Shown: positions 54,633 to 63,379 of the stretch, one piece after another
Layout: each line of letters begins with the position of its first letter
How positions within the stretch are numbered: the stretch's first letter is position 1
Source: Rhizobium esperanzae
GTDB lineage: Bacteria; Pseudomonadota; Alphaproteobacteria; Rhizobiales; Rhizobiaceae
NCBI RefSeq assembly: GCF_002204185.1
Contig: NZ_MXPU01000005.1
Coordinates: 310,001-374,000, forward strand
Length of the DNA: 64,000 nucleotides
Reading direction: 5' to 3'
Translations under genes and position numbers: made by a program
The notes under the pieces: generated by a model
The model's input: only the letters and a program-made list of their open reading frames with translations
Told to the model about the DNA's origin: nothing
The model's database searches: none

Positions 54633-55583
54633 TCAATGACAATAACGATAGCCGCCCTTCCTTTCGATGACGTCGAGATGGAAATGGGTTTCGTGGGCCG
54701 CGTCGCTTTCGGGGTCGAGGACGGTGGTGAAATAGAGGCAGCCGGCGGCGCTGACGACGCGCTGGAAGGCGCCGGTAAGTGTCGAGTCCTCGCGGCGGGA
54801 GCGGACAGCGACATCCTCGCCCTTTTCGAAATGGAAGCTGGCAATATCGATGGCGTTGCCGCGGGCGTGTTCGGAGATCTTGCCTGTTTCGGCGCCGTTG
54901 CGCAGACGGCACATATAGGCGGTAGCCTGGTTAACGGCGGTGATACGGCCCTGCTCAGGCAGGGCGGCGGAAGCGGCAGGGATGACGCTCTCCTTCATCC
55001 AGCGGGCAAGTGCGAGTGCCGCCGGGCAGCGGATCGTTGCCTCCGGCTTGAGGGCGATACCGGGCAGAGCTTCGGAGACGATGATCGGTTTGTCGATGCC
55101 GCAGCCGTTGCCGTCATCGATGCGCGGCGTTTCCTTGAAGACGACACCCAACTCCTTGAGTGCGGCCGTGCATTCGGCATGCTCAGCGTCGCTTTCGGAT
55201 TCGATCGTCAGTTGCTGCTCTTCAAGCGTCTGCTCGCCGGGCGGCTTTTCTTCCGGCGGAGTCTGCGGGCTTTCGACCTGGCCCGGCGGAAGCGGCGGTC
55301 CCTGCATGGGTTCTGCAGGCTCAGGCTTTGCCGGTTCGGCTGAAGGAGCAGGCGGCTGGTCCGGTTCGGATGTCTCCGGCTCCTTTACCTCAGGTTTCGG
55401 CTGAGGGGTCGGCACCTGCTCAGGCGCGGAGGGTTCCGCTTTTTCCGAGGACGGTGGAGTGCGACGGGTCGTCTGCCCGGCATCGGGCCGCGGCTCGGGC
55501 AATGGACCGTGGGGGGGCAGGCGGGCGCCGGCAAGAAAGGCGGTAGCGGCAAGCAGGATCGCCAATGTCGAAAATTTTCTCAA
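54633..55583 (-). CDS. Exported extensin-like protein
   Basis: 316 residues with a signal peptide (MRKFSTLAILLAATAFLAGA). Residues about 25-120 form a Pro/Glu-rich spacer (PPPGQVESPQTPPEEKPPGE style). The C-terminal extensin-like domain (about 135-316) has ECTAALKELGVVFKETPRID, SEHARGNAIDIASFHFEKGE and ETHFHLDVIERKGGYRYCH. The His/Asp residues in these segments resemble the zinc site of peptidoglycan-peptidase-like proteins. A role at the cell wall is likely but unproven. It is divergent from the receptor remnant. Confidence 0.85.
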   Translation of the reverse strand: MRKFSTLAILLAATAFLAGARLPPHGPLPEPRPDAGQTTRRTPPSSEKAEPSAPEQVPTPQPKPEVKEPETSEPDQPPAPSAEPAKPEPAEPMQGPPLPPGQVESPQTPPEEKPPGEQTLEEQQLTIESESDAEHAECTAALKELGVVFKETPRIDDGNGCGIDKPIIVSEALPGIALKPEATIRCPAALALARWMKESVIPAASAALPEQGRITAVNQATAYMCRLRNGAETGKISEHARGNAIDIASFHFEKGEDVAVRSRREDSTLTGAFQRVVSAAGCLYFTTVLDPESDAAHETHFHLDVIERKGGYRYCH

Positions 55584-55621
55584 TCCATCCGGTTCCTAGT
55601 ATTGGTGGCTAGAAGCAACGC

Positions 55622-56059
55622 ATGAGAGCGGTTTTCGTTGCAATTGTGCAAGGCTTCAATAACGGCATCAATCTGCATGCCTCGCTTGCCTATGCCTACG
55701 GCAGGAATGAAGAAACCACCCAGCGCCGGCACTCGGTGGCGCCGTTCAAGGCGATTGTCGGCGGCGGCTGGAGCAATGACACCTTCGGCTTCGATCTGTC
55801 TTCGACGCTATCTGCCGGCATGCTCACCGACCATCTCAATGCACCCGGTTACGCAATTGTCGACTTGACCGGCTGGTGGACGCCGGAACAGTTGCCGGGC
55901 CTACGCGTTCAAGCCGGTGTCTACAATGTTTTCGACCAGAAATATTTCAACGCGCTGGCCCTACGCGACGTCAACCTGGTCTCGACCGCATCGCAGCCTC
56001 GTGATTGGTATTCCGAGCCGGGCCGTACCTTCAAGGTGTCGCTCACGAAGACCTTCTGA
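55622..56059 (+). pseudogene. C-terminal remnant of a TonB-dependent (heme-type) receptor
   Basis: A 145-residue frame whose last ~135 residues are the final strands of a TonB-dependent outer-membrane receptor. These include GINLHASLAYAYGRNEETTQ, VGGGWSNDTFGFDLSSTLSA, GLRVQAGVYNVFDQKYFNAL and the C-terminal RTFKVSLTKTF ending in Phe. The form is that of the heme/hemoglobin receptor family. A stop directly precedes the frame, and the plug and most of the barrel are missing. It is a relic, not an intact gene. A terminator follows. Confidence 0.82.
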
Positions 56060-56090
56060 CTGCCGGCGACACACCTTCACGGCTGGGGAG

Positions 56091-56115
56091 GGGCGGTTTT
56101 CGGGCCGCCCTTTTT
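56091..56115 (+). terminator. Terminator after the receptor remnant
   Basis: GGGCGG-TTTTCGGG-CCGCCC followed by TTTTT is a classic intrinsic terminator. It lies just upstream of the trpL promoter and insulates it. Confidence 0.85.
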
Positions 56116-56132
56116 CATTGCGCAATCGCCTC

Positions 56133-56161
56133 TTGCGCGGCGGCTGATCTCAGGCTAACAA
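56133..56161 (+). promoter_or_regulatory. Promoter of trpL-trpE(G)
   Basis: TTGCGC (56133-56138) and TAACAA (56156-56161) are separated by 17 bp. The start site would fall seven or eight bases on, at the A of the trpL ATG (56169), so the transcript would be leaderless, as reported for S. meliloti trpL. Confidence 0.65.
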
Positions 56162-56168
56162 TTTTTCC

Positions 56169-56213
56169 ATGATCACGTCCTTGAACATTGCTGTTTGGTG
56201 GTGGGCTCGCTGA
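56169..56213 (+). CDS. trpL: Tryptophan leader peptide TrpL
   Basis: A 14-codon frame encodes MITSLNIAVWWWAR with three consecutive Trp codons. It is too short for an ORF search but is a textbook attenuation leader: the ribosome stalls on the Trp codons when charged tRNA-Trp is scarce. The S. meliloti homologue ends in the same IxxWWWAR pattern (from memory). It begins at the predicted transcription start and precedes the attenuator and trpE(G). In S. meliloti the released leader RNA and peptide also act in trans. Confidence 0.9.
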   Translation: MITSLNIAVWWWAR

Positions 56214-56285
56214 GGCGGCCTCGACCAATCGTGTCCAAAGACGACGACGAGTGAGCCGCCCGAAACTTCGAGGCGGCTTTTTTGT
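56212..56285 (+). promoter_or_regulatory. trp attenuator (antiterminator and terminator hairpins)
   Basis: The terminator is AGCCGCC (56254-56260) with GGCGGCT (56272-56278), followed by TTTTTTGTTTT. An earlier GAGGCGGCCTC (56212-56222) can pair with the same AGCCGCC strand and so form an antiterminator. This is the mutually exclusive hairpin pattern of attenuation. Confidence 0.85.
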
Positions 56286-56328
56286 TTTATCGCTGCCTGT
56301 CGTCCGGGCCCGATAACGGAGTGGAACA

Positions 56329-58518
56329 ATGGTAACGATCCTGCGGGATGATGGTGCGGAAATCTACGAGACCAAGGGCGGCATATCCGTCACCCGGCAG
56401 CGTCGGGCGATCCCTTACGGCGATGCGGTCTCCTCCTATATCGATAAGCTCGACGAACGCCGCGGCGCGGTGTTCTCGTCGAACTACGAATATCCGGGCC
56501 GTTATACGCGCTGGGACACCGCCGTCGTCGATCCGCCGCTCGGCATCTCCTCCTTCGGGCGCGACGTCTGGATCGAGGCCTATAACGAGCGCGGCGAGGT
56601 CCTCCTCGGCTTCGTGACGGAGCGGCTGAAGACAGTGTCCGATCTCGTGCTCGGCGCTTCCTCCGCCCGCCGCCTCGATCTCTCCGTCAAAGCGCCGGAT
56701 CGGGTGTTTACCGAAGAGGAACGCTCGAAGATGCCGACGGTTTTCACCGTGCTACGCGCCGTGACCGACCTCTTCTATTCCCAGGCGGATGCGAGCCTCG
56801 GGCTCTACGGCGCCTTCGGCTACGACATCGCCTTCCAGTTCGACGCGATCGATCTGAAGCTCAAGCGGCCTTCCGACCAGCGCGACATGGTGCTCTACCT
56901 GCCGGACGAGATCCTCGTCGTCGACAATTACGCTGCCAAAGCCTGGATCGACCGCTATGATTTCGAGAAAGGCGGCGTGACGACCGAGGGCAAGGCAGAG
57001 CAAATCGCGCCGGAACCCTTCAAACAGACGGATGCCATTCCGCCGAAGAGCGACCATCGGCCGGGCGAATATGCCGAACTCGTCGTCAAGGCGAAGGAAA
57101 GCTTCCGCAAGGGCGATCTCTTCGAGGTCGTGCCGGGGCAGAAATTCATGGAGCGCTGCGAAAGCAAGCCTTCCGACATTTCCAAGCGGCTGAAGGCGAT
57201 CAATCCGTCGCCCTATTCCTTCTTCATCAATCTCGGCAATCAGGAATATCTGGTCGGCGCCTCGCCCGAGATGTTCGTGCGCGTCTCCGGCCGCCGCATC
57301 GAGACCTGCCCGATCTCGGGCACGATCAAGCGCGGCGACGATCCGATCGCCGACAGCGAGCAGATCCTGAAGCTTCTGAATTCGAAGAAGGATGAATCCG
57401 AGCTGACCATGTGCTCGGATGTCGACCGCAACGACAAGAGCCGTGTCTGCGAACCGGGTTCGGTCAAGGTGATCGGCCGCCGGCAGATCGAAATGTATTC
57501 GCGCCTCATCCACACGGTGGATCATATCGAGGGGCGGCTGCGCGACGACATGGATGCCTTCGATGGGTTCCTCAGTCACGCCTGGGCGGTCACCGTCACC
57601 GGTGCACCGAAGCTCTGGGCGATGCGCTTCATCGAGAGCCATGAAAAGAGCCCGCGCGCATGGTATGGTGGGGCGATCGGCATGGTCGGCTTCAACGGCG
57701 ACATGAATACCGGCCTGACGCTGCGCACGGTGCGCATCAAGGACGGCATCGCCGAAGTGCGCGCCGGCGCGACACTACTCAACGATTCCGACCCGCACGA
57801 AGAAGAAGCCGAAACCGAACTGAAGGCCTCCGCCATGCTTTCCGCCATCCGAGACGCCAAGATCGGCAATTCCGGCAAGATTCAGCGCGACGTTGCTTCC
57901 GTTGGCAAGGGCGTCAGCATCCTGCTCGTCGACCATGAGGACAGCTTCGTTCATACGCTGGCCAATTATTTCCGCCAGACGGGAGCGACGGTTTCGACCG
58001 TGCGCACGCCAGTGCCGGAGGAGATCTTCGACCGGCTGAACCCCGATCTCGTCGTGCTGTCGCCCGGGCCGGGGACGCCCAAGGATTTCGACTGCAAGAC
58101 GACGATCAAGAAGGCGCGGGCGCGCAACCTGCCGATCTTCGGCGTCTGCCTTGGCCTGCAGGCGCTCGCCGAAGCCTATGGCGGGGAACTGCGTCATCTG
58201 GCCCTGCCGATGCACGGCAAGCCGTCGCGCATCCGCGTGCTGGAGCCGGGCATCGTCTTCTCCGGCCTTTCGAAGGAGGTGACCGTCGGCCGCTACCACT
58301 CGATTTTCGCCGATCCCTCGACGCTGCCGCGTGAATTCATCATCACGGCTGAAAGCGAAGACGGCACGATCATGGGCATCGAACATGCCAAGGAGCCGAT
58401 CGCCGCGGTGCAGTTCCACCCGGAATCGATCATGACGCTCGGCGGAGATGCCGGCATGCGGATGATCGAGAACGTCGTGGCGCATCTGGCGCGCAAGGTG
58501 AAGACGAAGGCGGCTTGA
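56329..58518 (+). CDS. trpE(G): Anthranilate synthase TrpE(G) fusion
   Basis: 729 residues joining both anthranilate synthase components, as in rhizobia. The TrpE part (about 1-510) has [40 protein letters not shown] and [15 protein letters not shown]. The TrpG glutamine amidotransferase part (from about 525) has [20 protein letters not shown], the nucleophile Cys in [17 protein letters not shown] and the His-Glu pair in [13 protein letters not shown]. It makes anthranilate from chorismate and glutamine, the first step to tryptophan. AACGGAGTGGAAC precedes the ATG. Expression should follow the trpL attenuator. Confidence 0.97.
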   Translation: MVTILRDDGAEIYETKGGISVTRQRRAIPYGDAVSSYIDKLDERRGAVFSSNYEYPGRYTRWDTAVVDPPLGISSFGRDVWIEAYNERGEVLLGFVTERLKTVSDLVLGASSARRLDLSVKAPDRVFTEEERSKMPTVFTVLRAVTDLFYSQADASLGLYGAFGYDIAFQFDAIDLKLKRPSDQRDMVLYLPDEILVVDNYAAKAWIDRYDFEKGGVTTEGKAEQIAPEPFKQTDAIPPKSDHRPGEYAELVVKAKESFRKGDLFEVVPGQKFMERCESKPSDISKRLKAINPSPYSFFINLGNQEYLVGASPEMFVRVSGRRIETCPISGTIKRGDDPIADSEQILKLLNSKKDESELTMCSDVDRNDKSRVCEPGSVKVIGRRQIEMYSRLIHTVDHIEGRLRDDMDAFDGFLSHAWAVTVTGAPKLWAMRFIESHEKSPRAWYGGAIGMVGFNGDMNTGLTLRTVRIKDGIAEVRAGATLLNDSDPHEEEAETELKASAMLSAIRDAKIGNSGKIQRDVASVGKGVSILLVDHEDSFVHTLANYFRQTGATVSTVRTPVPEEIFDRLNPDLVVLSPGPGTPKDFDCKTTIKKARARNLPIFGVCLGLQALAEAYGGELRHLALPMHGKPSRIRVLEPGIVFSGLSKEVTVGRYHSIFADPSTLPREFIITAESEDGTIMGIEHAKEPIAAVQFHPESIMTLGGDAGMRMIENVVAHLARKVKTKAA

Positions 58519-58987
58519 TTGGCAATTCCGGTTTGCCTTTCCTGATCACGGGAAGGGGGCTTAGAAGCGGCGTCGAGCGTGTCCTTCGAGGCGATCCAGC
58601 GGATCGCGCCTCAGATAAAGGACGTTCGAGGAGGCGGCTATTGCCCCTCACCCTAACCCTCTCCCTGTAAAACGGGGCGAGCGGACGTGCCCCCGGGAGG
58701 CCAACGAGGAACGGAGAGGTTGCGGCGTGTTCCCTTCTCCCCGCTGGCGGCGCTGGCGGGGAGAAGGTGACGGCAGCCGGATGTGGGGCGCAGCAGGGTT
58801 CTGCGGCAATTGCTGCTCCAGCGCTCAAGATAGCCTCGCCCTGCGTGGCCGGAGGCGAAGCCTCGAAGGGCAGGCGGGCATTCCGACCTGGATATGACAG
58901 GGCAACCCGGCAGGTGGTCCTTCAAAGCGGTTGACTTTATCAGTCAAATCAGAACATTTCAGGAACGATCAACCGGAACCCATCACC
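58519..58987. other. Repeat-rich intergenic region
   Basis: Between trpE(G) and the 79-residue gene. It holds a RIME-like element (58636-58795) and flanking words CTTCGAGGC and GCCTCGAAG, which match the probable element at 14419. No gene or clear promoter is visible. Confidence 0.6.
58636..58795. repeat. Diverged RIME-like element
   Basis: The left end is TTGCCCCTCACCCTAACCCT and the right end GGCAGCCGGATGTGGGGCGCA. The inner hairpin is TTCTCCCCGC / GCGGGGAGAA. The right end matches those at 5453 and 17242, and the left is altered, so this is a mosaic copy. Confidence 0.6.
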
Positions 58988-59227
58988 GTGGCCAATGCTG
59001 AAAAGTTCATCGTTCTCCCTTACCGCAAGAACCGCGGCAATCTTGTGCCCGGCGAAATGCGCCAGGCATCGAATGCCGTCAGCGCGGAAAAGATCGCTTC
59101 GGCGATGGCCGAGCGTTTCGTCGGGGTCGCGGCCTACGCCGTCATCGTCGACGAGGAAACCGGCGACATGAGTTCCCCGCGACTGCTCGCGCGATATGGC
59201 GAGATTGCCGATCTCAACGCTGCCTGA
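58988..59227 (+). CDS. Small conserved-looking protein of unknown function
   Basis: 79 residues from a GTG at 58988 (upstream in-frame codons have no start signal). The protein starts MANAEKFIVLPYRKNRGNLV and continues with AMAERFVGVAAYAVIVDEET, a short alpha/beta domain. The next gene (DUF2161) begins 12 bp after its stop, so the two are probably co-transcribed. No family is recognised. Confidence 0.65.
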   Translation: MANAEKFIVLPYRKNRGNLVPGEMRQASNAVSAEKIASAMAERFVGVAAYAVIVDEETGDMSSPRLLARYGEIADLNAA

Positions 59228-59239
59228 GCGCGATTTCCC

Positions 59240-59920
59240 ATGGAGACATCGCTCTACCTGCCGGTCAAAACCTTCCTGGAGGCAGCCGGTTATGCCGTCA
59301 AGGGCGAGGTCGGTGGATGCGATCTCGTTGGCTTGAGCGATGGCGAGCCGCCGGTCGTGGTCGTCTGCGAACTGAAGCTCACCTTCAACCTCGAACTGCT
59401 TCTCCAGGCGGTCGATCGCGCGGCGATGAGCGATGAGGTCTGGATCGCGGCGCGCGTTTCGGCCAAGGGGCGCGGGCGAGAGACGGACAAGCGCTACCGC
59501 GACCTCTGCCGGCGGCTCGGCATCGGCATGCTCGGCGTCTCGGATGGCGGCGAGGTCAGCGTCATCGTCAGTTCCATTTCGCCGATGCCGCGCACCAATC
59601 CCAAGCGGCGTTCACGCCTCGTCAAGGAGCATCAGCGCCGTCGCGGCGATCCTGCCGTTGGCGGCGGCTCGCGGGCGCCGATCATGACGGCCTATCGACA
59701 GCAGGCGCTGCTCTGCGCGGCCGCGCTCGACCGGGGAATTGTGCGCCCGCGGGATATGAAGGCGCTTATGCCGAAGGCCGGTCCGATCCTGCGCGACAAT
59801 GTCTACGGATGGTTCGAGCGCCAGGAAAAGGGCGTCTATGCCCTGACGCCGGCGGGACAGGCCGCTCTTCTGCGGTGGCCGCAGTCTGTCCAGCCCGATC
59901 CGGCTCTCTCGGCGCTGTAG
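59240..59920 (+). CDS. DUF2161 protein with a PD-(D/E)XK nuclease-like fold
   Basis: 226 residues. The N-terminal half has ETSLYLPVKTFLEAAGYAVK, then GGCDLVGLSDGEPPVVVVCE followed by LKL. The Asp in CDLVGL and the Glu/Lys pair of CELKL sit as in the PD-(D/E)XK active site. A basic stretch at about 115-140 (RTNPKRRSRLVKEHQRRRGD) and a C-terminal winged-helix-like segment (LRDNVYGWFERQEKGVYALT) suggest nucleic-acid binding. The biological role is unknown. It could belong to repair or defence, but no defence partner is present apart from the small upstream gene. Confidence 0.8.
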   Translation: METSLYLPVKTFLEAAGYAVKGEVGGCDLVGLSDGEPPVVVVCELKLTFNLELLLQAVDRAAMSDEVWIAARVSAKGRGRETDKRYRDLCRRLGIGMLGVSDGGEVSVIVSSISPMPRTNPKRRSRLVKEHQRRRGDPAVGGGSRAPIMTAYRQQALLCAAALDRGIVRPRDMKALMPKAGPILRDNVYGWFERQEKGVYALTPAGQAALLRWPQSVQPDPALSAL

Positions 59921-60115
59921 CGGGATTGCGCATCCTGCGCCCGCGCCGGTCTGTCGGGGGGCAACATCTGTGAGGGACGTGTCATTCTCTTTGACAAATC
60001 CTCCATCATCGCCCATATCACCCTCAACTGGGCCGCCTTCGCGACATTCGCGTGGGCGGTTTTGCATTTCAATGGCTTAGACCCTGCAATTCATTCGCAA
60101 CCGCAGGAGGACGAT

Positions 60116-61030
60116 ATGAGCGACAACGGCGATCTGACGGTTCGGAAGCTGGCGATGTGGGGGATTCCGTTGTCGCTCGGCGTCATGGGGCTGAAGATGG
60201 TGGCCTGGTGGGTCACCGGCTCGGTGGCGCTGCTGTCGGACGGGCTTGAATCGACGGTTAACGTCGTTGCCGCGTTCATCGCTTTCTTCGTCATCCGCTA
60301 TGCGCAGAAGCCGGCCGATCACGACCATCCCTTCGGCCATCACAAGGCGGAATATCTCTCTGCCGTCACCGAGGGCGTGCTGATTGTCGTCGCCGCGCTG
60401 CTGATCGTCAACGAGGCGGTCGGCTATCTCGCTGCGCCGCGCATGCTCGATGCACCGGTGCTCGGCCTTGCGATCAATCTGGCGGCTGGCGTCATCAATG
60501 CGGTGTGGGCGCGGCTTTTGATCCGCGCCGGGCGCAAATACCGCTCGGCGGCACTGGCGGCGGATGGGCAGCATATCATGTCGGATGTGGTGACATCCGT
60601 CGGCGTGCTCGTCGGGCTGCTGCTGGCGCTGGCGACGGGTTATGCGATTTTCGACCCGGTGCTTGCCATCCTCGTGGCCTGCAACATTCTCTATCAAGGC
60701 TGGAAGGTGATCTCGCAATCGATCAGCGGTTTGATGGACCAGGCGGTCGAGCCGCAGGAAGAGGAAGCGATCAAGCAGGCGATCGCCACCCATGCGGCGG
60801 GTTCGATCGGCGTGCATGACCTGAAGACGAGGCGGGCAGGCACCGTCACTTTCATCGATTTTCACATGGTGGTGCCCGGCACTATGTCCGTCCGACAGGC
60901 GCATGATATATGCGACCGCCTTGAGGATGCCATCAGAGCGGTGCATGAGGGCGCTAAAATAGCCATTCATGTGGAGCCGGAGGGCGAAAAAGCCCATGGC
61001 ATCCGCGTCAAAGTCGTCAAGGAGGCATGA
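60116..61030 (+). CDS. Cation diffusion facilitator (CDF) transporter
   Basis: 304 residues from the ATG at 60116 with GCAGGAGGACGAT upstream; an upstream frame from 60062 is rejected. Six helices are expected, with [20 protein letters not shown] and [20 protein letters not shown] holding the metal-site Asp/His residues (HIMSD fits HxxxD, whereas DGLES varies). The cytosolic domain is [20 protein letters not shown] and IAIHVEPEG. It probably exports a divalent metal such as Zn, Fe or Mn. It overlaps queF by ATGA. Confidence 0.88.
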   Translation: MSDNGDLTVRKLAMWGIPLSLGVMGLKMVAWWVTGSVALLSDGLESTVNVVAAFIAFFVIRYAQKPADHDHPFGHHKAEYLSAVTEGVLIVVAALLIVNEAVGYLAAPRMLDAPVLGLAINLAAGVINAVWARLLIRAGRKYRSAALAADGQHIMSDVVTSVGVLVGLLLALATGYAIFDPVLAILVACNILYQGWKVISQSISGLMDQAVEPQEEEAIKQAIATHAAGSIGVHDLKTRRAGTVTFIDFHMVVPGTMSVRQAHDICDRLEDAIRAVHEGAKIAIHVEPEGEKAHGIRVKVVKEA

Positions 61031-61494
61031 TGCCGAATACCGATGTTTCCAGCCTGTCGATGCTGGGTCAGCAAACCGAAACTGCGAAATCGCCGGAAGA
61101 GGCGGTGCTGGAAAAAGTGCCGTCCAATCATGCCGGCACCGACTATGTCGTGCGCTTCACCGCGCCGGAATTCACCTCGCTCTGCCCGATGACGGGGCAG
61201 CCGGATTTCGCCCATATCGTCATCGACTACATCCCCGGCGAATGGCTTGTGGAATCGAAGTCGCTGAAACTCTTCCTGTTTTCCTTCCGCAATCACGGCG
61301 CCTTCCACGAGGATTGCTCGATTTACATCGCCAAGCGCATCGTCGAACTGCTCGACCCCAAGTGGCTTCGCATCGGTGCTTACTGGTATCCGCGTGGCGG
61401 CATTCCGATCGACGTCTTCTGGCAGACGGGTAAGCCGCCGGAAGGTGTGTGGCTGCCGGAGCAGGGCGTCGCCACCTATCGTGGCCGTGGCTGA
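61027..61494 (+). CDS. queF: 7-Cyano-7-deazaguanine reductase QueF
   Basis: 155 residues, the short (YkvM) type. It reduces preQ0 to preQ1 with NADPH in queuosine synthesis. The catalytic Cys is in [20 protein letters not shown] and the substrate loop is [24 protein letters not shown]. The start overlaps the CDF gene by four bases, so both are on one transcript. A metal exporter is an unusual operon partner. No other que gene is in the window. Confidence 0.95.
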   Translation: MMPNTDVSSLSMLGQQTETAKSPEEAVLEKVPSNHAGTDYVVRFTAPEFTSLCPMTGQPDFAHIVIDYIPGEWLVESKSLKLFLFSFRNHGAFHEDCSIYIAKRIVELLDPKWLRIGAYWYPRGGIPIDVFWQTGKPPEGVWLPEQGVATYRGRG

Positions 61495-61628
61495 GGAGCG
61501 GTCGGGCAACGCCCGAGCAATCGATCCAGTGAATCGATTGCAGCGACGAACGCCCGAGCCCAAGCGAAGGGCCGGGATACGGTGCGGCAATGCAAAACCA
61601 ACTGCCGGCCATTTCCGCCCGTTAAACC

Positions 61629-62384
61629 TCAAACATCCGTAACGTCGCCGGACGAGTCATCACTGTAATCGTCCCCATCGTCGTAATCGGCCTGCTGCAC
61701 ATTGTCGTCATTATCATTACCGGCATTATCAGAGGCCTGGCGGACGTCGTCGTTGCCGTAATAATTGTTGATGACGGTCTCTTCGGTTGGCGCGGTCACA
61801 TTGCCGAAGGGGTTGGCGCCGAAAGGCGAGCCCCAGCCGAGCGAGGACATGTGGTTGCCGAAGATGCCGCTCAAGGAGTTGGCAAGCAGCATGCCGCCGG
61901 CAACACCCGCGGCTGTGCCGAGTGCGCCGCGCAGGAAGCTGCCGCCGGCAGACGGCACATAGGCCTGCTGGCTCCAGGGGCCGGTGGGCTGCTGCTGCGG
62001 GCGATCGTAGCCGCGCGGCTCGTCATAGGCGCGGGACGGCTGCCCCCAGGGGCCCGGGTTGGAGGGGACAGGCGCGGGCTGCTGTGTCTGGGTATTGCCG
62101 AAGATCGAGCTCAGGAAGCCGCCGCCCTGTTCGGCCTGGTGGTGCTCGCTGACTCCGGCTTCAAACTGCCGGACGCGCTCCTCGAGTTCCTTGATGTGGT
62201 TGGCGGCTGCTTCAAGCCCCTTTTCCTGCACGATGACGGCCTGGGCGAGATAATAAGTGGCTGACGGCTGCTCGCGCGTCGCCTGGTCGATCAGGGCTTC
62301 GGCCTCGCGATCGCGCGGCTGGGCTTGCGCCGTGCGCACGCGGTCGAAGAGGGCGGTCAGCAATTGGCGTTCTTCCGGTGACAT
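61629..62384 (-). CDS. DUF2076 family protein
   Basis: 251 residues from the ATG at 62382-62384. The N-terminal domain has MSPEERQLLTALFDRVRTAQ and ATYYLAQAVIVQEKGLEAAA, the typical DUF2076 start. A Gln/Pro-rich stretch (QQPTGPWSQQAYVPSAGG) and a hydrophobic Gly-rich segment (LRGALGTAAGVAGGMLLANS) follow. The C-terminal Asp/Asn-rich tail (DGDDYSDDSSGDVTDV) is acidic. The family is periplasmic or membrane-associated in other bacteria, function unknown. Convergent with queF. Confidence 0.85.
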   Translation of the reverse strand: MSPEERQLLTALFDRVRTAQAQPRDREAEALIDQATREQPSATYYLAQAVIVQEKGLEAAANHIKELEERVRQFEAGVSEHHQAEQGGGFLSSIFGNTQTQQPAPVPSNPGPWGQPSRAYDEPRGYDRPQQQPTGPWSQQAYVPSAGGSFLRGALGTAAGVAGGMLLANSLSGIFGNHMSSLGWGSPFGANPFGNVTAPTEETVINNYYGNDDVRQASDNAGNDNDDNVQQADYDDGDDYSDDSSGDVTDV

Positions 62385-62615
62385 GTCCGGTCTCCTGTTG
62401 ATCTCGTTTGGCGGTTGCCATGTGAGAGGTGAGGTAGGAACCGATTCCGGCTTTTCAAAGCCTTCCACCGTTACATTTCAGTAAGGCTTGCGGAACGGTG
62501 CGCGGCTTCTTAAGGATATCTCCATCGCTTCGGTGCCTTGTGTTTTTCCCGCATTGTTTTAGGCATTGAGTCGCACTATGTGCGAGGAACCCGAATTCAT
62601 CTCCGAGAGGTTCGA

Positions 62616-63200
62616 ATGAACGACGAAGAACAGGACGACAAGACGAAGGAACTGCCGCTCGGCAAGGAAACGGAGGCGAATCTTTTCAAGTCGCGTTCGA
62701 TCTTCATCTATGGACCGATCAACCAGGAACTGGCGCAGAAGGTCTGCTCGCAGCTCGTCGCACTTGCTGCGGCGAGCGACGAAGACATTCGCATCTATGT
62801 CAATTCGCCCGGCGGTCACGTCGAATCCGGCGATTCCATCCATGACATGGTCAAGTTCATCAAGCCGAAGGTGTGGATGATCGGCACCGGCTGGGTCGCT
62901 TCGGCCGGCGCGCTGATCTATGTCGCGGCTCCCAGGGAAAGGCGCCTGTGCCTGCCGAACACGCGCTTCCTGCTGCACCAACCGTCGGGCGGCACGCGCG
63001 GCATGGCATCCGATATCGAGATCCAGGCACGTGAGATCATCAAGATGAACGAGCGCCTGAACAAGATCATGGCGGAGGCCACCGGCCAGCCGCTCGAGAA
63101 GATCGCCAAGGACACGGATCGCGACTACTGGCTCTCGGCCGAAGAGGCGAAGGAGTACGGCCTTGTCTCGCGGATCGTGACGTCGCAAGCCGACATCTGA
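62616..63200 (+). CDS. ClpP-type serine protease paralogue
   Basis: 194 residues from the ATG at 62616; the frame upstream from 62538 lacks similarity. It has the ClpP fold: [40 protein letters not shown] with the catalytic Ser, [20 protein letters not shown] with the His, and [20 protein letters not shown] with the Asp. GWVASAG differs from the GQAASMG of the housekeeping ClpP. No clpX or clpA is next to it. It is a secondary ClpP, probably forming mixed or separate rings. Confidence 0.9.
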   Translation: MNDEEQDDKTKELPLGKETEANLFKSRSIFIYGPINQELAQKVCSQLVALAAASDEDIRIYVNSPGGHVESGDSIHDMVKFIKPKVWMIGTGWVASAGALIYVAAPRERRLCLPNTRFLLHQPSGGTRGMASDIEIQAREIIKMNERLNKIMAEATGQPLEKIAKDTDRDYWLSAEEAKEYGLVSRIVTSQADI

Positions 63201-63379
63201 GTTTTCTCGGTCGGACCTTCGAAACGCCCTTGCCTGCCGACCGCGGGTGAGGGCGTCTTGATTTCGGATGGTGCTTGCGGTCATCGACCGGCAGAGCTGG
63301 ACGGAAAGCCCTCAATCTGGACTTGCGCGGGCGGCAACCATCATGCTCCATGCGCCATTCCAGCAGCTCAGAGTCCGCC

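Noticed and set aside
62538..62615. N-terminal extension of the ClpP paralogue
   Set aside because: No ClpP likeness, and the internal ATG gives the expected length and N-terminus.
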